Positions 26,493-35,869 of a DNA stretch of 64,000 nucleotides are shown one piece after another. A program made the translations under genes and the position numbers. The notes beneath the pieces were generated by a model. It worked only from the letters and a program-made list of their open reading frames with translations. It was not told the DNA's origin and ran no database searches. This DNA comes from an uncultured Flavobacteriaceae bacterium (lineage in GTDB: Bacteria; Bacteroidota; Bacteroidia; Flavobacteriales; Flavobacteriaceae): assembly GCA_947500525.1 (NCBI GenBank), contig CANMSH010000002.1:310001-374000 (forward strand). Reading direction: 5' to 3'. The stretch's first letter is position 1; each line of letters starts with the position of its first letter.

Positions 26493-27440
26493 ATGAAAAA
26501 AGTTATTTATATAATCATATTTGCATGTACATTGATGGTAAATGCGCAGGAGTTTACACTATCTCCATATACTCAATACTTAACAGAAAATCCTTTTTCT
26601 ATATCTCCAACATTTGCAGGTATAAATGAAGATTATGACAGGATACGTCTGACGGCAGTATCACAATGGTTAGGGTTGAAGAATGCTCCAAATACTCAAA
26701 ACTTATCTTATGATATGCGATTTGCAGAAAAATCTGGTGCAGGAATTTTACTATACAATGATAGTAATGGAGCGACTAAACAAATTGGAGGACGATTATC
26801 ATATGCACATCATCTTATTTTGAATGATGGTAATGAAGAGTTCTTATCTTTTGGTATTTCCTATAAGTTCAATCATTTTAAAATAGAAACAGCCGATTTT
26901 GATGATGGTAGTGGCGAGGGATTTGTTGATCCTGCCGTAGGAGCTGCAAAAAGTACAACAAATCATAATTTTGAGGTCGGTGCTTTGTATAGATATATGG
27001 ATTTCTTTTTTAGTTTGAATGCTTCGAACATTTTGAATAAGAAAGTTGAAGGGGTTTTTGATTTTACAGAACCAAAAATATTAAGAAATTACTATGTGTT
27101 TACGGGTTATACCTTTGTAAGTAGAAGCGAGGAAATAGAATATGAACCTTCAATTTATTATAATTTATTCGAAGGGGATTCACGATCTGAAATGCATTTG
27201 AATTTTAAGGCAAGAAAAATTACAGACACTGGTTATATGTGGGCTGGATTGAGCGGTCGATTTTTTATTGATCAAAGTTTTAAGTCATCTTCGGTGGCGC
27301 CGATGTTAGGTTTGAAGAAAGATCAGTTTTACGTTGCATATGCTTTTCAATGGAATATCAATGAAGCTGCAGAGCTAAATAATGCCGGAACTCATTTGAT
27401 AACATTAGGTTTTGATTTAGAAAATAATAGAAGGTACTAA
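26493..27440 (+). CDS. PorP/SprF-family type IX secretion outer-membrane protein
   Basis: 315 residues. ATG at 26493 is preferred over 26469 because it directly starts the signal peptide (MKKVIYIIIFACTLMVNAQ). 'LSPYTQYLTENPFSISPTFAG' and 'RLTAVSQWLGLKNAP' are the PorP/SprF opening motifs. The rest is a beta-barrel ending 'LITLGFDLENNRRY'. SprF-like proteins work with specific type B cargo encoded next to them, here the 1110-residue adhesin. Part of a three-gene unit ending at 27780. Confidence 0.9.
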   Translation: MKKVIYIIIFACTLMVNAQEFTLSPYTQYLTENPFSISPTFAGINEDYDRIRLTAVSQWLGLKNAPNTQNLSYDMRFAEKSGAGILLYNDSNGATKQIGGRLSYAHHLILNDGNEEFLSFGISYKFNHFKIETADFDDGSGEGFVDPAVGAAKSTTNHNFEVGALYRYMDFFFSLNASNILNKKVEGVFDFTEPKILRNYYVFTGYTFVSRSEEIEYEPSIYYNLFEGDSRSEMHLNFKARKITDTGYMWAGLSGRFFIDQSFKSSSVAPMLGLKKDQFYVAYAFQWNINEAAELNNAGTHLITLGFDLENNRRY

Positions 27441-27468
27441 ACCTAGAATAATTTATAAAATTTAAAAT

Positions 27469-27780
27469 ATGAAAGTTTTAAGAATAATAGTAATACTAGT
27501 TGGAATAGGAGTTTGCAATACCGAAAACACTTTTGCTCAAGCAAAAAAAATAACACCAATAGTGTTAACTAAGACTTCATTAAAGACTATGGAAGTTGCT
27601 CAGTTACCAAGTAAAGTTAAAGAGGCTGCTTCGAAATATGCCGGTTATAAAATAAAAAAGGCCTTTGTTAGTCAATACAAACGAAATAAAAAATTATACA
27701 AAGTAGCAATCGCGAGAGGACCAATTGTATATGAGTTAATTATTAATGAAAAAGGGAAAGTACTTCAATCGGGCGAATAG
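27469..27780 (+). CDS. Small secreted protein, PepSY-like
   Basis: 103 residues with a signal peptide (to about 23, TFAQA). The segment 'LPSKVKEAASKYAGYKIKKAFVSQYKRNKKLYKVAIARGP..YELIINEKGKVLQ' resembles the PepSY-like beta-lactamase-inhibitor-type fold of small periplasmic proteins. It is 28 bases after the PorP/SprF gene and probably in the same operon. Role unknown. Confidence 0.65.
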   Translation: MKVLRIIVILVGIGVCNTENTFAQAKKITPIVLTKTSLKTMEVAQLPSKVKEAASKYAGYKIKKAFVSQYKRNKKLYKVAIARGPIVYELIINEKGKVLQSGE

Positions 27781-27781
27781 A

Positions 27782-28663
27782 TCACGACATTTTTCCAACA
27801 TTTTTAAAACGTTTATGCGTCCAGAAGTAATATTCGGGCGCATTTTTTATTTGCTTTTCGACTGCTCTTAGATACATGTCGGTCAATTCATAATCCTTAA
27901 ATTCATTAGGGTTTTCAGTCAGTAAATGGAACGTAGATTGATAATAACCTCGCTTTATTTTTCTTGTATTAAAGTAGACAACCGCTAAGTCATGTTTCTT
28001 AGCCAATAGTTCCACACCCGTATGGATAGGTACTTCTTGGACCCCTAAAAATTCTGACCAATAGTGAATTTTTCCTTTTTTAGGCGACTGATCTCCTAAA
28101 AAGCCATATAGTGATAAAATATTCTCTGCTTTATTTTTAGCCATAAGACTAAATGTTTCTTTAGTAGGAACTAGTGTAGTATTATACTTACCTCTTGTAT
28201 CTCGTACTTTTTTGTCAAAATAAGGGTTTTTAACCTTTTTGTAAATGGCATATCCATTAAATTTAATTTTTAAATTGAGATTGAAAATCCATTCCCAATT
28301 TGCATAGTGAGCACCATATAAAATACCACTTTTTTCTTTACCCTCTAAGGCATGCAAGACCTCAATATTTGTGAAAGAATAACGCTTTGATATTTGTTTT
28401 TCTGAGATAGTAAAAGACTTAATCATTTCAATGAATATATCGACAAAATGCTTGTAAAACTTTTTAGATATGGCTTTAATTTCCTTATCTGTTTTAGTTG
28501 GAAATGCCAATTTTAAGTTACCAAGAACAATTTTTTTTCTATAGCCAATAATATAATATATTAAATAGTAGAATAGATCTGAAATAAAATAAAGAACTCT
28601 AAAGGGTAATATAGAAATACACCAAATTATGGGATATACTAATATAAAAACAACAAATTGCAC
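27782..28663 (-). CDS. Lipid A (LpxL/HtrB)-type acyltransferase
   Basis: Transfers a secondary acyl chain to lipid A or a related lipid at the inner membrane. 293 residues starting at GTG 28663 (MQFVVFILVYPIIW). One N-terminal membrane helix, then the catalytic H-x4-E motif in 'YGAHYANWEWIF' and 'LGDQSPKKGKIHYWSEFLG', as in LpxL. It converges with the small secreted protein with one base between stops. Confidence 0.85.
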   Translation of the reverse strand: MQFVVFILVYPIIWCISILPFRVLYFISDLFYYLIYYIIGYRKKIVLGNLKLAFPTKTDKEIKAISKKFYKHFVDIFIEMIKSFTISEKQISKRYSFTNIEVLHALEGKEKSGILYGAHYANWEWIFNLNLKIKFNGYAIYKKVKNPYFDKKVRDTRGKYNTTLVPTKETFSLMAKNKAENILSLYGFLGDQSPKKGKIHYWSEFLGVQEVPIHTGVELLAKKHDLAVVYFNTRKIKRGYYQSTFHLLTENPNEFKDYELTDMYLRAVEKQIKNAPEYYFWTHKRFKNVGKMS

Positions 28664-28699
28664 GCTCTAAAAATTTTAACAAATATCGGGATATAATTT

Positions 28700-28707
28700 T
28701 ATCTTTG
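28700..28707 (+). promoter_or_regulatory. Rhomboid gene -7 element
   Basis: TATCTTTG matches TAnnTTTG and lies 17 bases before the ATG at 28725. A weak TTTTA at 28674 is near the -33 position. Confidence 0.5.
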
Positions 28708-28724
28708 AGTAAATTATTTTCTGA

Positions 28725-29372
28725 ATGAATTCTATTGTTGTTTTATTAATAGGAGTGAATGCTCTAGTATCATTTAAAGGGTTTTCTGATCGCTTATTTT
28801 TAGAGCGTTATAAATTTCAAGTAGGTCCTATTTTACAAGGTGATCAAATACGAATGTTGACATCTGGATTTTTGCATGTAGATCAAACACATCTTATTTT
28901 TAATATGTTTTCCTTGTTCATATTTGCTGATCCCGTGTTGAACGAAGTGGGTATGTGGAAATTTTTAGTTATTTATTTTGGAAGTTTAATTGCTGGAAAT
29001 ACACTTTCATTGAGTTTTCATAAAAAAGAACCTTATTATAGTGCTGTAGGTGCGTCTGGTGCAGTTATGGGAATTGTTTATGCTGCAATTATGTTAAATC
29101 CTGATATGCGATTATCATTTATCTTATTTCCGGTAGTCAGTTTTCCTGGTTATGTTTTTGGTGTTGCCTATTTTTTATATTCTATCTATGGGATGAAAAA
29201 GCAATTAGGCAATATTGGTCATAGTGCGCATTTAGGTGGAGCCATAGGAGGGTTTATATTAACCTTAGCGTTGTACCCAGAGATATTTCAAATAAACCAG
29301 AAAATCATATTGATTTTAGCGTTACCAATACTATTAATGTTTGTATTTAAGGATAAATTAGAGCAACAGTAA
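28725..29372 (+). CDS. Rhomboid-family intramembrane serine protease
   Basis: Cleaves membrane proteins within the bilayer. 215 residues, six membrane segments. The catalytic serine is in 'GASGAVMG', and the histidine is in the last helices in 'NIGHSAHLGGAIGG'. 'LTSGFLHVDQTHLIFNMFSLFIF' is the conserved loop and helix 2. No extra domains. Substrates not deducible. Confidence 0.92.
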   Translation: MNSIVVLLIGVNALVSFKGFSDRLFLERYKFQVGPILQGDQIRMLTSGFLHVDQTHLIFNMFSLFIFADPVLNEVGMWKFLVIYFGSLIAGNTLSLSFHKKEPYYSAVGASGAVMGIVYAAIMLNPDMRLSFILFPVVSFPGYVFGVAYFLYSIYGMKKQLGNIGHSAHLGGAIGGFILTLALYPEIFQINQKIILILALPILLMFVFKDKLEQQ

Positions 29373-29388
29373 TATAAATCATTTTAAT

Positions 29389-29412
29389 GCCGAATAAGGG
29401 TAATTATTCGGC
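29389..29412. terminator. Hairpin at the convergent junction of rhomboid and macroglobulin-like genes
   Basis: GCCGAATAA and TTATTCGGC form a perfect 9-bp stem with a 6-base loop. The second arm contains the stop codon and next two codons of the minus-strand gene. No strong T-tract, so termination is possible but unproven. Confidence 0.45.
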
Positions 29413-31683
29413 AGCTATTACTCTAAATTCGAATTTGTTAGAACCAAGCATTCCAAAGTTATCTACACCTTCAATCTGACCTAAAAATCCTGTATTTATA
29501 TCAGAACAGAAAAATTCAATGGATGCTTCACCCTTATTATTTGTAATCAAATTAGATTTCCAAAAAAGTGTATTACGAGTATCTGGAAAAGGATCATTAA
29601 GTTTAAGTTCAGGGTCATATTTCGGTTGATAAAATTCTTTTTTCCCATAATACCCCTTAATCATCGCTAGATTAAACTTTTCTAATAACTCGGCTTCCGT
29701 GTAGCTCTTTCTCGAATAAACAATGATGCTACCACTATTCTCTTTTAAAGTTTCTCCAATAACAGGTTTGCGACCTTCAGTATGATTTTGACAATTCAAA
29801 ATGTTATATCCACAAACATAATCAAGGTTAATGCCGACGCCGGCAAGACTATCAAGGGTGCCCAGATATTTGTCTCGAAATACTTTTTGGATTCTACCTT
29901 TTACATTCACTTCATTAAGTTGATTAACATTAGCCATGACTTTAAAGGTGTTAGTATTTTTTGATTTGGGTAATAAGTTTTCGAAAATAGGATAATTAAT
30001 AGTCGTTTTCGTTCTCCATTTATTGATGTTTTTAAATCTATAATCTCCAATACTTAGTTTAAATTCTCTTTCAGGATCATCTAAAGCTTTTACATATAAA
30101 TAAGCCCGATTTGCCATTCTCAAGTGTCTCGGGGTAATGTCGAATCTTCCTAAAGAATCAGTAAGAACAAGTTCTTTATGTTTTTCGTTGCTTCCAGAAA
30201 ACGTCATAACGGCATGTGTTTTCGGAATGAATTCTAGTTTTTTTGGTCTTCGTTTGGATACAATTCTCCCTCTAACTATATCATCAACGAACAATCTACT
30301 TTTTTTAGACACTAAGTTTTCAAGGTTGCTTTCCGTCCAAATATATCGTCTCCATCCTTGAGTACACAGAAGTAAATCTAAAGCCTCTTTTCTGTTTTGA
30401 TTAATAGTGTCAAAGTAATAAGTCGGATTGTAGAGCTGACCTTTTAGTTTTGATGACAATAAATAATGACTTTCTATGGTTTTAGAGCCTTGATAATTTC
30501 TATATAATTTGTCGAATACACTAAGTCCTAAATGAGCCACTACAGGCCTACCGTATTGATCTGTAGTTTTAACTTTTAAAATTGCTTTTTCTCGTGTCGT
30601 ATATCGTGTTTTATTAAGAATGGTAGAAATGTTTAATTTTCGATCTTGATTCACAAAAATTAAACGTTCAGCCAAGGGTTTAAGATCATTATTAAAAAGT
30701 GTTATCTCGGCGATACCTCTGGGTATATCGCTTAGCGGAATGCGAACAATCATTTCATTTGTTAGTCTTATGTTTACAATCATATAGACTGTACCGTTCA
30801 TCTGAACTCTAATATATACGTTCTCCTTTTTAATGTTGCTTTTAGATACTTTAATACGCAATTCTTTATCTGTATTCGACAAAAGCTGTAGAGTATGTCC
30901 AGAAGACAATATATCCTGAATAAAATATGTTTTTTGTCCTGATGGTGAAAAGACCTCGATATGATATCTTTTAGTAGCGTCTGGAGTTATCTTAAATCGC
31001 CCCATTCCAGCATGGCTACTTTCAAAATCAAGCAATGACACATCATTCTCATAAACAGTTCCAGAAACTTCGATAGGAAGACCTTGCGAATCGATTGCTT
31101 TAAATGCCACGTAGCTTTCAATGTCAGAAACAAAATATCCTCCTTCTGGAAAAACATTAAATTGTATTGAGTTTTTTCTTTCTTTTTTCGGGAAAGTATA
31201 ACTAGAGATAGAATTTAAAATTCTGATCTTTCTAGCGGAATGAAACTCGCTTAGAATACTACCTAGCGTACTTGCGCTATATGCATACATGGTATAATCA
31301 CCTTCCTTTAACGAATGATCTAAATAAATATGACCGTTTACAAATCCATTTTCTATTTCATATTTTTCTTCCCAAACTGGCAAGTTCGTAATGTCATTGA
31401 CAAGTTGTACAAATAAAATTTTATTACGAGCGGAAGGTTTTAAGTTTTTTTGATTTAAGACATAGCCTTTAAACCAAAGATTTTCTTCTGTCTCATAAAT
31501 ATCCTTACTTGTTTGGATATATACTAAATCAGAACGGAACATATTTGATTTCTTATGAAACTGGTCAACTAACTTATATTCTACATTTGATTTTTGGGAA
31601 TGTATTGTTACAGGTAGACTTACCAGCGATAAAAAAGAAGTTAGAAAAATAATTGCTTTCCACGAGAATTTACGACCAAACAT
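29404..31683 (-). CDS. Large secreted macroglobulin-like protein
   Basis: 759 residues with a signal peptide (to about 29, VTIHSQK). Near the N-terminus 'DLVYIQTSKDIYETEENLWFKGYVLNQ' and 'VNGHIYLDHSLKEGDYTMYAYS' match MG2-type macroglobulin beta domains. The region 'ILKVKTTDQYGRPVVAHLGLSVFDK' (about 365-395) is also MG2-like. The C-terminus 'NNKGEASIEFFCSDINTGFLGQIEGVDNFGML' fits the C-terminal beta domain of these proteins. No thioester motif is visible. Likely at the cell surface or periplasm; function unknown. Confidence 0.72.
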   Translation of the reverse strand: MFGRKFSWKAIIFLTSFLSLVSLPVTIHSQKSNVEYKLVDQFHKKSNMFRSDLVYIQTSKDIYETEENLWFKGYVLNQKNLKPSARNKILFVQLVNDITNLPVWEEKYEIENGFVNGHIYLDHSLKEGDYTMYAYSASTLGSILSEFHSARKIRILNSISSYTFPKKERKNSIQFNVFPEGGYFVSDIESYVAFKAIDSQGLPIEVSGTVYENDVSLLDFESSHAGMGRFKITPDATKRYHIEVFSPSGQKTYFIQDILSSGHTLQLLSNTDKELRIKVSKSNIKKENVYIRVQMNGTVYMIVNIRLTNEMIVRIPLSDIPRGIAEITLFNNDLKPLAERLIFVNQDRKLNISTILNKTRYTTREKAILKVKTTDQYGRPVVAHLGLSVFDKLYRNYQGSKTIESHYLLSSKLKGQLYNPTYYFDTINQNRKEALDLLLCTQGWRRYIWTESNLENLVSKKSRLFVDDIVRGRIVSKRRPKKLEFIPKTHAVMTFSGSNEKHKELVLTDSLGRFDITPRHLRMANRAYLYVKALDDPEREFKLSIGDYRFKNINKWRTKTTINYPIFENLLPKSKNTNTFKVMANVNQLNEVNVKGRIQKVFRDKYLGTLDSLAGVGINLDYVCGYNILNCQNHTEGRKPVIGETLKENSGSIIVYSRKSYTEAELLEKFNLAMIKGYYGKKEFYQPKYDPELKLNDPFPDTRNTLFWKSNLITNNKGEASIEFFCSDINTGFLGQIEGVDNFGMLGSNKFEFRVIAAE

Positions 31684-31740
31684 GTTTTACGAGTATTTTG
31701 TTAAACAGGTGATTTCTAAATTAATCAATTATACTCGTAT

Positions 31741-31763
31741 AAAAAAACCCGCTTAACGCGGGT
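31741..31763 (-). terminator. Terminator of the arginine-rich protein gene (minus strand)
   Basis: On the minus strand ACCCGC-GTTAA-GCGGGT is followed by a run of T's, a classic intrinsic terminator. It lies 30 bases downstream of the stop at 31793 and separates that gene from the macroglobulin-like gene. Confidence 0.85.
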
Positions 31764-31792
31764 CTTTCTTTTCAATTTGCATACCAATTTTA

Positions 31793-33004
31793 TTATTGTC
31801 TTCTTTTAGAAGTCGACTTTCTAGAAATTGATCTTCTTTGAGGCGAAGTGCTTCTTTTTTGCACCGACCTCGTATTACTTCTCGCTTTTTGAGGTTGTCT
31901 CTGAGAAACAGCTCTTCTTTGTGTTGTACTTCTTCTTTGCGGAGCTTTTCTAGTTTGTGTTCTTGCACGTTGCGTCGTTCTCACTTGTCTATTACCCTCT
32001 CTAGAAACCGATCTTCTTTGAACTGTATTATTTTGTGCTACTCTTCTAGGAGTTTTACTTCTTTGTACAGATCGTGAAGTAGTTGCACTTCTTCTTTGAG
32101 ATCTAACAGCATTGTTACTAGAATTACCTCTTTGAACTGTCCTACGTTGTTGAGCATTTCTTTGTACACCTCTTTTGTCTCCATCATTTCTTCTAATAGA
32201 CCTTCTCTCTTGTGTGCTTCTTTGCACACCTCGTTGGGCAGACCTTCTAGTCACGCTTCGACTATTTGAAGCCGTTCTGTTTGCTCTGTTTACTGTAGAA
32301 CGTCTATCATAAGCTCTTCTGTTCGAACTAGCAGTAGTTCTTACGCGAGAATCAATACTTCTATACGTTCTATTTACTCGTCTGTTATTAGTATAACGTC
32401 TATTGTAATTTCTTCTATAATCTCTGAAATTATATCTTATTGGGCTGTAAAATCTTCTATATGGATTGTAACTTACAATACATCTGTTAAAAATAGGTCT
32501 CACAAAGTAATTGTGATAAGGATGAAATACATAGTTTCTATTGTATACATTTACATACCCCGTATAGTGAGAATAGTTTCCAAATCTATTATAGTGTACG
32601 TACAGTCCTCCAACTCGAGATAAACGTCGGCCATTATATCTAATTCTTATATTATCAACTCTACTAATACGACCATAATGATCATAGTCAATAATAACGT
32701 CTTCAATTTGAACAATTGCACCATAATCGTCGTACTGCACATACCCGTCATAGTCATAGCCACCGTTATAACTGATGCTAACTGCTCCAACATTTACATT
32801 AGCATGTAATCCATTTCTAGGATTGATGTAGAAATCAAACTCACCGTTCTCGAATACCGAAAAGGTAATACCTCTATGGTTAAATGTAAATGTTTCTTGA
32901 TTGTTATAAGAATAATTTACTGTTGTGCTGTTTGCATTTGCAAACGCAAGGGGAGAAAGGCTTGTCGAAATGATTGCTACTAATAGTATTGCTAATTTTT
33001 TCAT
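31793..33004 (-). CDS. Secreted protein with very basic, arginine/serine-rich C-terminal half
   Basis: 403 residues. Signal peptide to about 24 (SPLAFANA). Residues 25-190 are rich in Tyr, Asn and Gly and form beta-strand-like repeats ('VQYDDYGAIVQIEDVIIDYDHYGRISRVDNI'). From about 195 to the end the chain is almost only Arg, Ser, Gln, Thr, Asn and Lys ('RRSVTRRSAQRGVQRS'-like segments). This half must be disordered and strongly positive. An envelope location is likely. It has its own terminator at 31741-31763. Not matched to a described function; long open frames on the opposite strand are a by-product of the biased codons. Confidence 0.75.
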   Translation of the reverse strand: MKKLAILLVAIISTSLSPLAFANANSTTVNYSYNNQETFTFNHRGITFSVFENGEFDFYINPRNGLHANVNVGAVSISYNGGYDYDGYVQYDDYGAIVQIEDVIIDYDHYGRISRVDNIRIRYNGRRLSRVGGLYVHYNRFGNYSHYTGYVNVYNRNYVFHPYHNYFVRPIFNRCIVSYNPYRRFYSPIRYNFRDYRRNYNRRYTNNRRVNRTYRSIDSRVRTTASSNRRAYDRRSTVNRANRTASNSRSVTRRSAQRGVQRSTQERRSIRRNDGDKRGVQRNAQQRRTVQRGNSSNNAVRSQRRSATTSRSVQRSKTPRRVAQNNTVQRRSVSREGNRQVRTTQRARTQTRKAPQRRSTTQRRAVSQRQPQKARSNTRSVQKRSTSPQRRSISRKSTSKRRQ

Positions 33005-33243
33005 GACGTATAATTTTAATTGTTAAATCGATTCATTTGAAACACGATCATCTCATCTAAAACAAACAGCGTGCCAAAGTTTTAAAGGCTTGTTTTTTAG
33101 TTGGTTTGAAAAATGCAATTAAAAATGTAAACACCTTATAGACAGCTAGATGTAAATAGATTTTAAACTACTTTATAAATTCGCTTGGTTAGCTGTATGA
33201 ATTTGATTTCAATTCAATATTTTTACAATCTAATTTTCAGCTA

Positions 33244-35688
33244 CTGTATTTTATTGATGTCATACTGCCCATTCCGCTTCAGCGTCTGTTTACATATCAA
33301 ATAACGCGAGCCGAAGCTTCTTTTTTGCAACCAGGAATGAGGGTAGCGGTGCCGTTTGGAAAATCTAAAATATGTACGGCTTTAGTTTCAAAAATTCATA
33401 AAAATGCTCCGGAGGCATATGAAGCTAAAGATATTCATCAAATCTTAGATGATATTCCGTTAGTAACAGAAAAGCAGTTAGAGCATTGGTCTTGGATTGC
33501 CAATTATTATATGTGTTCTTTAGGAGAAGTAATGAGATCGGCATTGCCCTCAGCATTTTTATTAGAAAGTGAAACTTTGGTTCTTAGAAATGAGAAATTT
33601 ATTGATGAAAAATCGTTGTCTGATGACGAATTTCTCATAGTTGAAGCATTGCAGCACCAATCTTCGTTGAAAATTGATAAAATCGGTTCTATACTAGATA
33701 GAAAACGTGTGCTACCTATTTTACACCAATTGTTAAATAAAGGAGCAATTCAATTACATGAAGAGTTATACGAAAAGTATCGACCGAAACTGGTGAAATA
33801 TGTACGCTTAACCGAACCTTATTCTCGAAAGGAAAAATTAAATGATTTATTATCATCATTGTCAAGGTCTAAAAAACAACGGGAATTAGTCTTGTCTTAT
33901 TTCTCTTTGCAAGCATCAACAAAGAAACCAATCAAAGCAAAACTACTAAAAGAAGAAAGTGGTATTTCGGATGCTGTACTTAAAGCCTTAATAGTTAAAG
34001 GTGTGTTCGAAATTTACCATCTTCAAGTTGACCGTGTCAGTTTTGAAAACAATAAGAATAAAATAAATCAATTAAATGATTATCAAAATATTGCATACAC
34101 TAATATAAATAATTTATTTAAAAATAAAAATGTTGTATTATTACACGGAATCACCTCTAGTGGCAAGACAGAAATCTATGCAAAACTGATAGAAGAAGTA
34201 TTAGAAAAGGGTAAGCAAGTACTTTATCTATTACCCGAAATTGCATTGACCACACAGCTCATTAATCGCTTACAAACATATTTTGGTAACCAAATTTCGG
34301 TTTTTCACTCGAAGTATTCATTAAATGAACGCGTAGAAGTGTGGCAAAATGTACTCAAAACAAATGAAAAGGCGCAGTTGATACTAGGAGCCCGTTCTGC
34401 CGTTTTTTTACCTTTTGACAATCTGGATTTAATTATAATTGACGAGGAACATGAAACTTCCTATAAGCAGTTTGATCCCGCACCGCGATACCATGCACGA
34501 GATGCAGCTATTGTTCTTGCTAACATCCATCAGGCAAGAGTGTTGCTAGGAAGTGCAACTCCTTCAATAGAAAGCTATTTTAATGTTCATGAGAAGAAAT
34601 ATGGCTTGGTTGAATTAAATAGACGATTTGGAAACGTTCTGTTACCCGAAATAGAGTTAGTTGATATTAAAGAAGCGCATCGAAAAAAAAGAATGACTGG
34701 TCATTTTTCAGAACGCTTACTGCTGTTAATTCAAGAAGCACTAAAAGAAAAGGAGCAGGTTATATTGTTTCAAAATCGTCGTGGGTTTTCACCAATTGTT
34801 GAGTGTTCAACATGCGGGGTGGCACCACAATGTCCAAACTGCGATGTAAGTTTAACTTTTCATAAATTTCGAAGTGAATTACGCTGTCATTATTGTGGTT
34901 ATAATAGAGCGATGCCTCAAACGTGTGTCGCTTGTGGTAATGCAAGTCTAGACACTAAAGGGTTTGGAACAGAACAAATTGAATTAGAATTAAAAGACTT
35001 ATTTCCAGATCATTCAATTGGTAGAATGGATTTAGATACAACTCGAGGTAAATATGGATATGAAAAAATCATCACTGCATTTCAAGAGCAAGAGATTGAT
35101 ATACTTGTGGGGACACAAATGTTATCTAAAGGATTAGATTTTGCAAATGTGACTTTGGTTGGGGTGTTAAATGCAGATAATATGCTGAATTTCCCCGATT
35201 TTAGAGCACATGAGAAAAGTTTTCACATGTTGACTCAAGTCTCAGGAAGAGCAGGACGGGATAAAAAAAGAGGCAAAGTAGCAATACAAACGTTTAATCC
35301 CTATCACCAAATATTGCAGCAAGTGACGACAAATGATTATAAAATCATGCTTAAGGAGCAATTAGATGAGAGATATCAATATAAATACCCTCCATATAAT
35401 CGTTTAATAAAGATTACTTTGAAACATAAAGATTACATAAAAGTAGATGCAGCTAGTAAATGGTTAGCTACGTCTTTGCACAATTCTTTTGGCGAGTCTA
35501 TTTTAGGCCCGAGCAGTCCGGCAATCTCAAGAATTAGAAATCAACATATAAAAACGATTTTAATTAAATTGTCGAAAGATCATTCATTAAAGAATTCAAA
35601 AGTAATAATCCAAAAAATTAAAAATAGTTTTCAGTCAATTGTAGATTTTAGACCTGTACGGTTTAATATAGATGTAGATTGTTATTAA
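33244..35688 (+). CDS. priA: Primosomal replication restart helicase PriA, probable CTG start
   Basis: Restarts stalled replication forks. About 814 residues. The helicase core has Walker A 'GITSSGKTE' (residues 302-310), 'LIIIDEEHETSYKQ' and 'LLGSATPS'. A zinc module of eight cysteines, 'CSTCGVAPQCPNCD...CHYCG...CVACG', follows. The N-terminal DNA-binding domain 'YFIDVILPIPLQRLFTYQI' is conserved but has no ATG, GTG or TTG ahead of it. The first standard candidate, TTG at 33325, would delete it. I place the start at CTG 33244, which gives the expected M-YFIDVILP beginning. Confidence 0.88.
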   Translation: MYFIDVILPIPLQRLFTYQITRAEASFLQPGMRVAVPFGKSKICTALVSKIHKNAPEAYEAKDIHQILDDIPLVTEKQLEHWSWIANYYMCSLGEVMRSALPSAFLLESETLVLRNEKFIDEKSLSDDEFLIVEALQHQSSLKIDKIGSILDRKRVLPILHQLLNKGAIQLHEELYEKYRPKLVKYVRLTEPYSRKEKLNDLLSSLSRSKKQRELVLSYFSLQASTKKPIKAKLLKEESGISDAVLKALIVKGVFEIYHLQVDRVSFENNKNKINQLNDYQNIAYTNINNLFKNKNVVLLHGITSSGKTEIYAKLIEEVLEKGKQVLYLLPEIALTTQLINRLQTYFGNQISVFHSKYSLNERVEVWQNVLKTNEKAQLILGARSAVFLPFDNLDLIIIDEEHETSYKQFDPAPRYHARDAAIVLANIHQARVLLGSATPSIESYFNVHEKKYGLVELNRRFGNVLLPEIELVDIKEAHRKKRMTGHFSERLLLLIQEALKEKEQVILFQNRRGFSPIVECSTCGVAPQCPNCDVSLTFHKFRSELRCHYCGYNRAMPQTCVACGNASLDTKGFGTEQIELELKDLFPDHSIGRMDLDTTRGKYGYEKIITAFQEQEIDILVGTQMLSKGLDFANVTLVGVLNADNMLNFPDFRAHEKSFHMLTQVSGRAGRDKKRGKVAIQTFNPYHQILQQVTTNDYKIMLKEQLDERYQYKYPPYNRLIKITLKHKDYIKVDAASKWLATSLHNSFGESILGPSSPAISRIRNQHIKTILIKLSKDHSLKNSKVIIQKIKNSFQSIVDFRPVRFNIDVDCY

Positions 35689-35790
35689 TGAGCAGTTTAA
35701 ATTACTGAAATTAAAGATTTCTTCCTAAGTTAATCAATGTATGTATAACTCTTTTTATACGTTGAAATTATTTTAGCACACTGTTAATTT

Positions 35791-35798
35791 TATGTTTG
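35791..35798 (+). promoter_or_regulatory. Lipoprotein gene -7 element
   Basis: TATGTTTG matches TAnnTTTG exactly, about 70 bases before the ATG at 35870. A TTG at 35762 is 26 bases upstream, too far for a perfect fit. Confidence 0.45.
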
Positions 35799-35869
35799 GC
35801 ACAATAAAAAGGTGCGTACGCGAGTTATTTAGTCTCGTTAAACATTTAATTAATCAAACTTTAAAAAAG

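Noticed and set aside
31838-32229. Open frames on both other strands and frames within the arginine-rich gene
   Set aside because: They arise from the strongly biased AGA/CGT-TCT codon pattern of the real gene and encode low-complexity sequence with no start context.
31793-32400. CRISPR-like or tandem repeat array in the arginine-rich region
   Set aside because: The repetition is irregular, without constant unit length or spacers; it reflects amino-acid composition.
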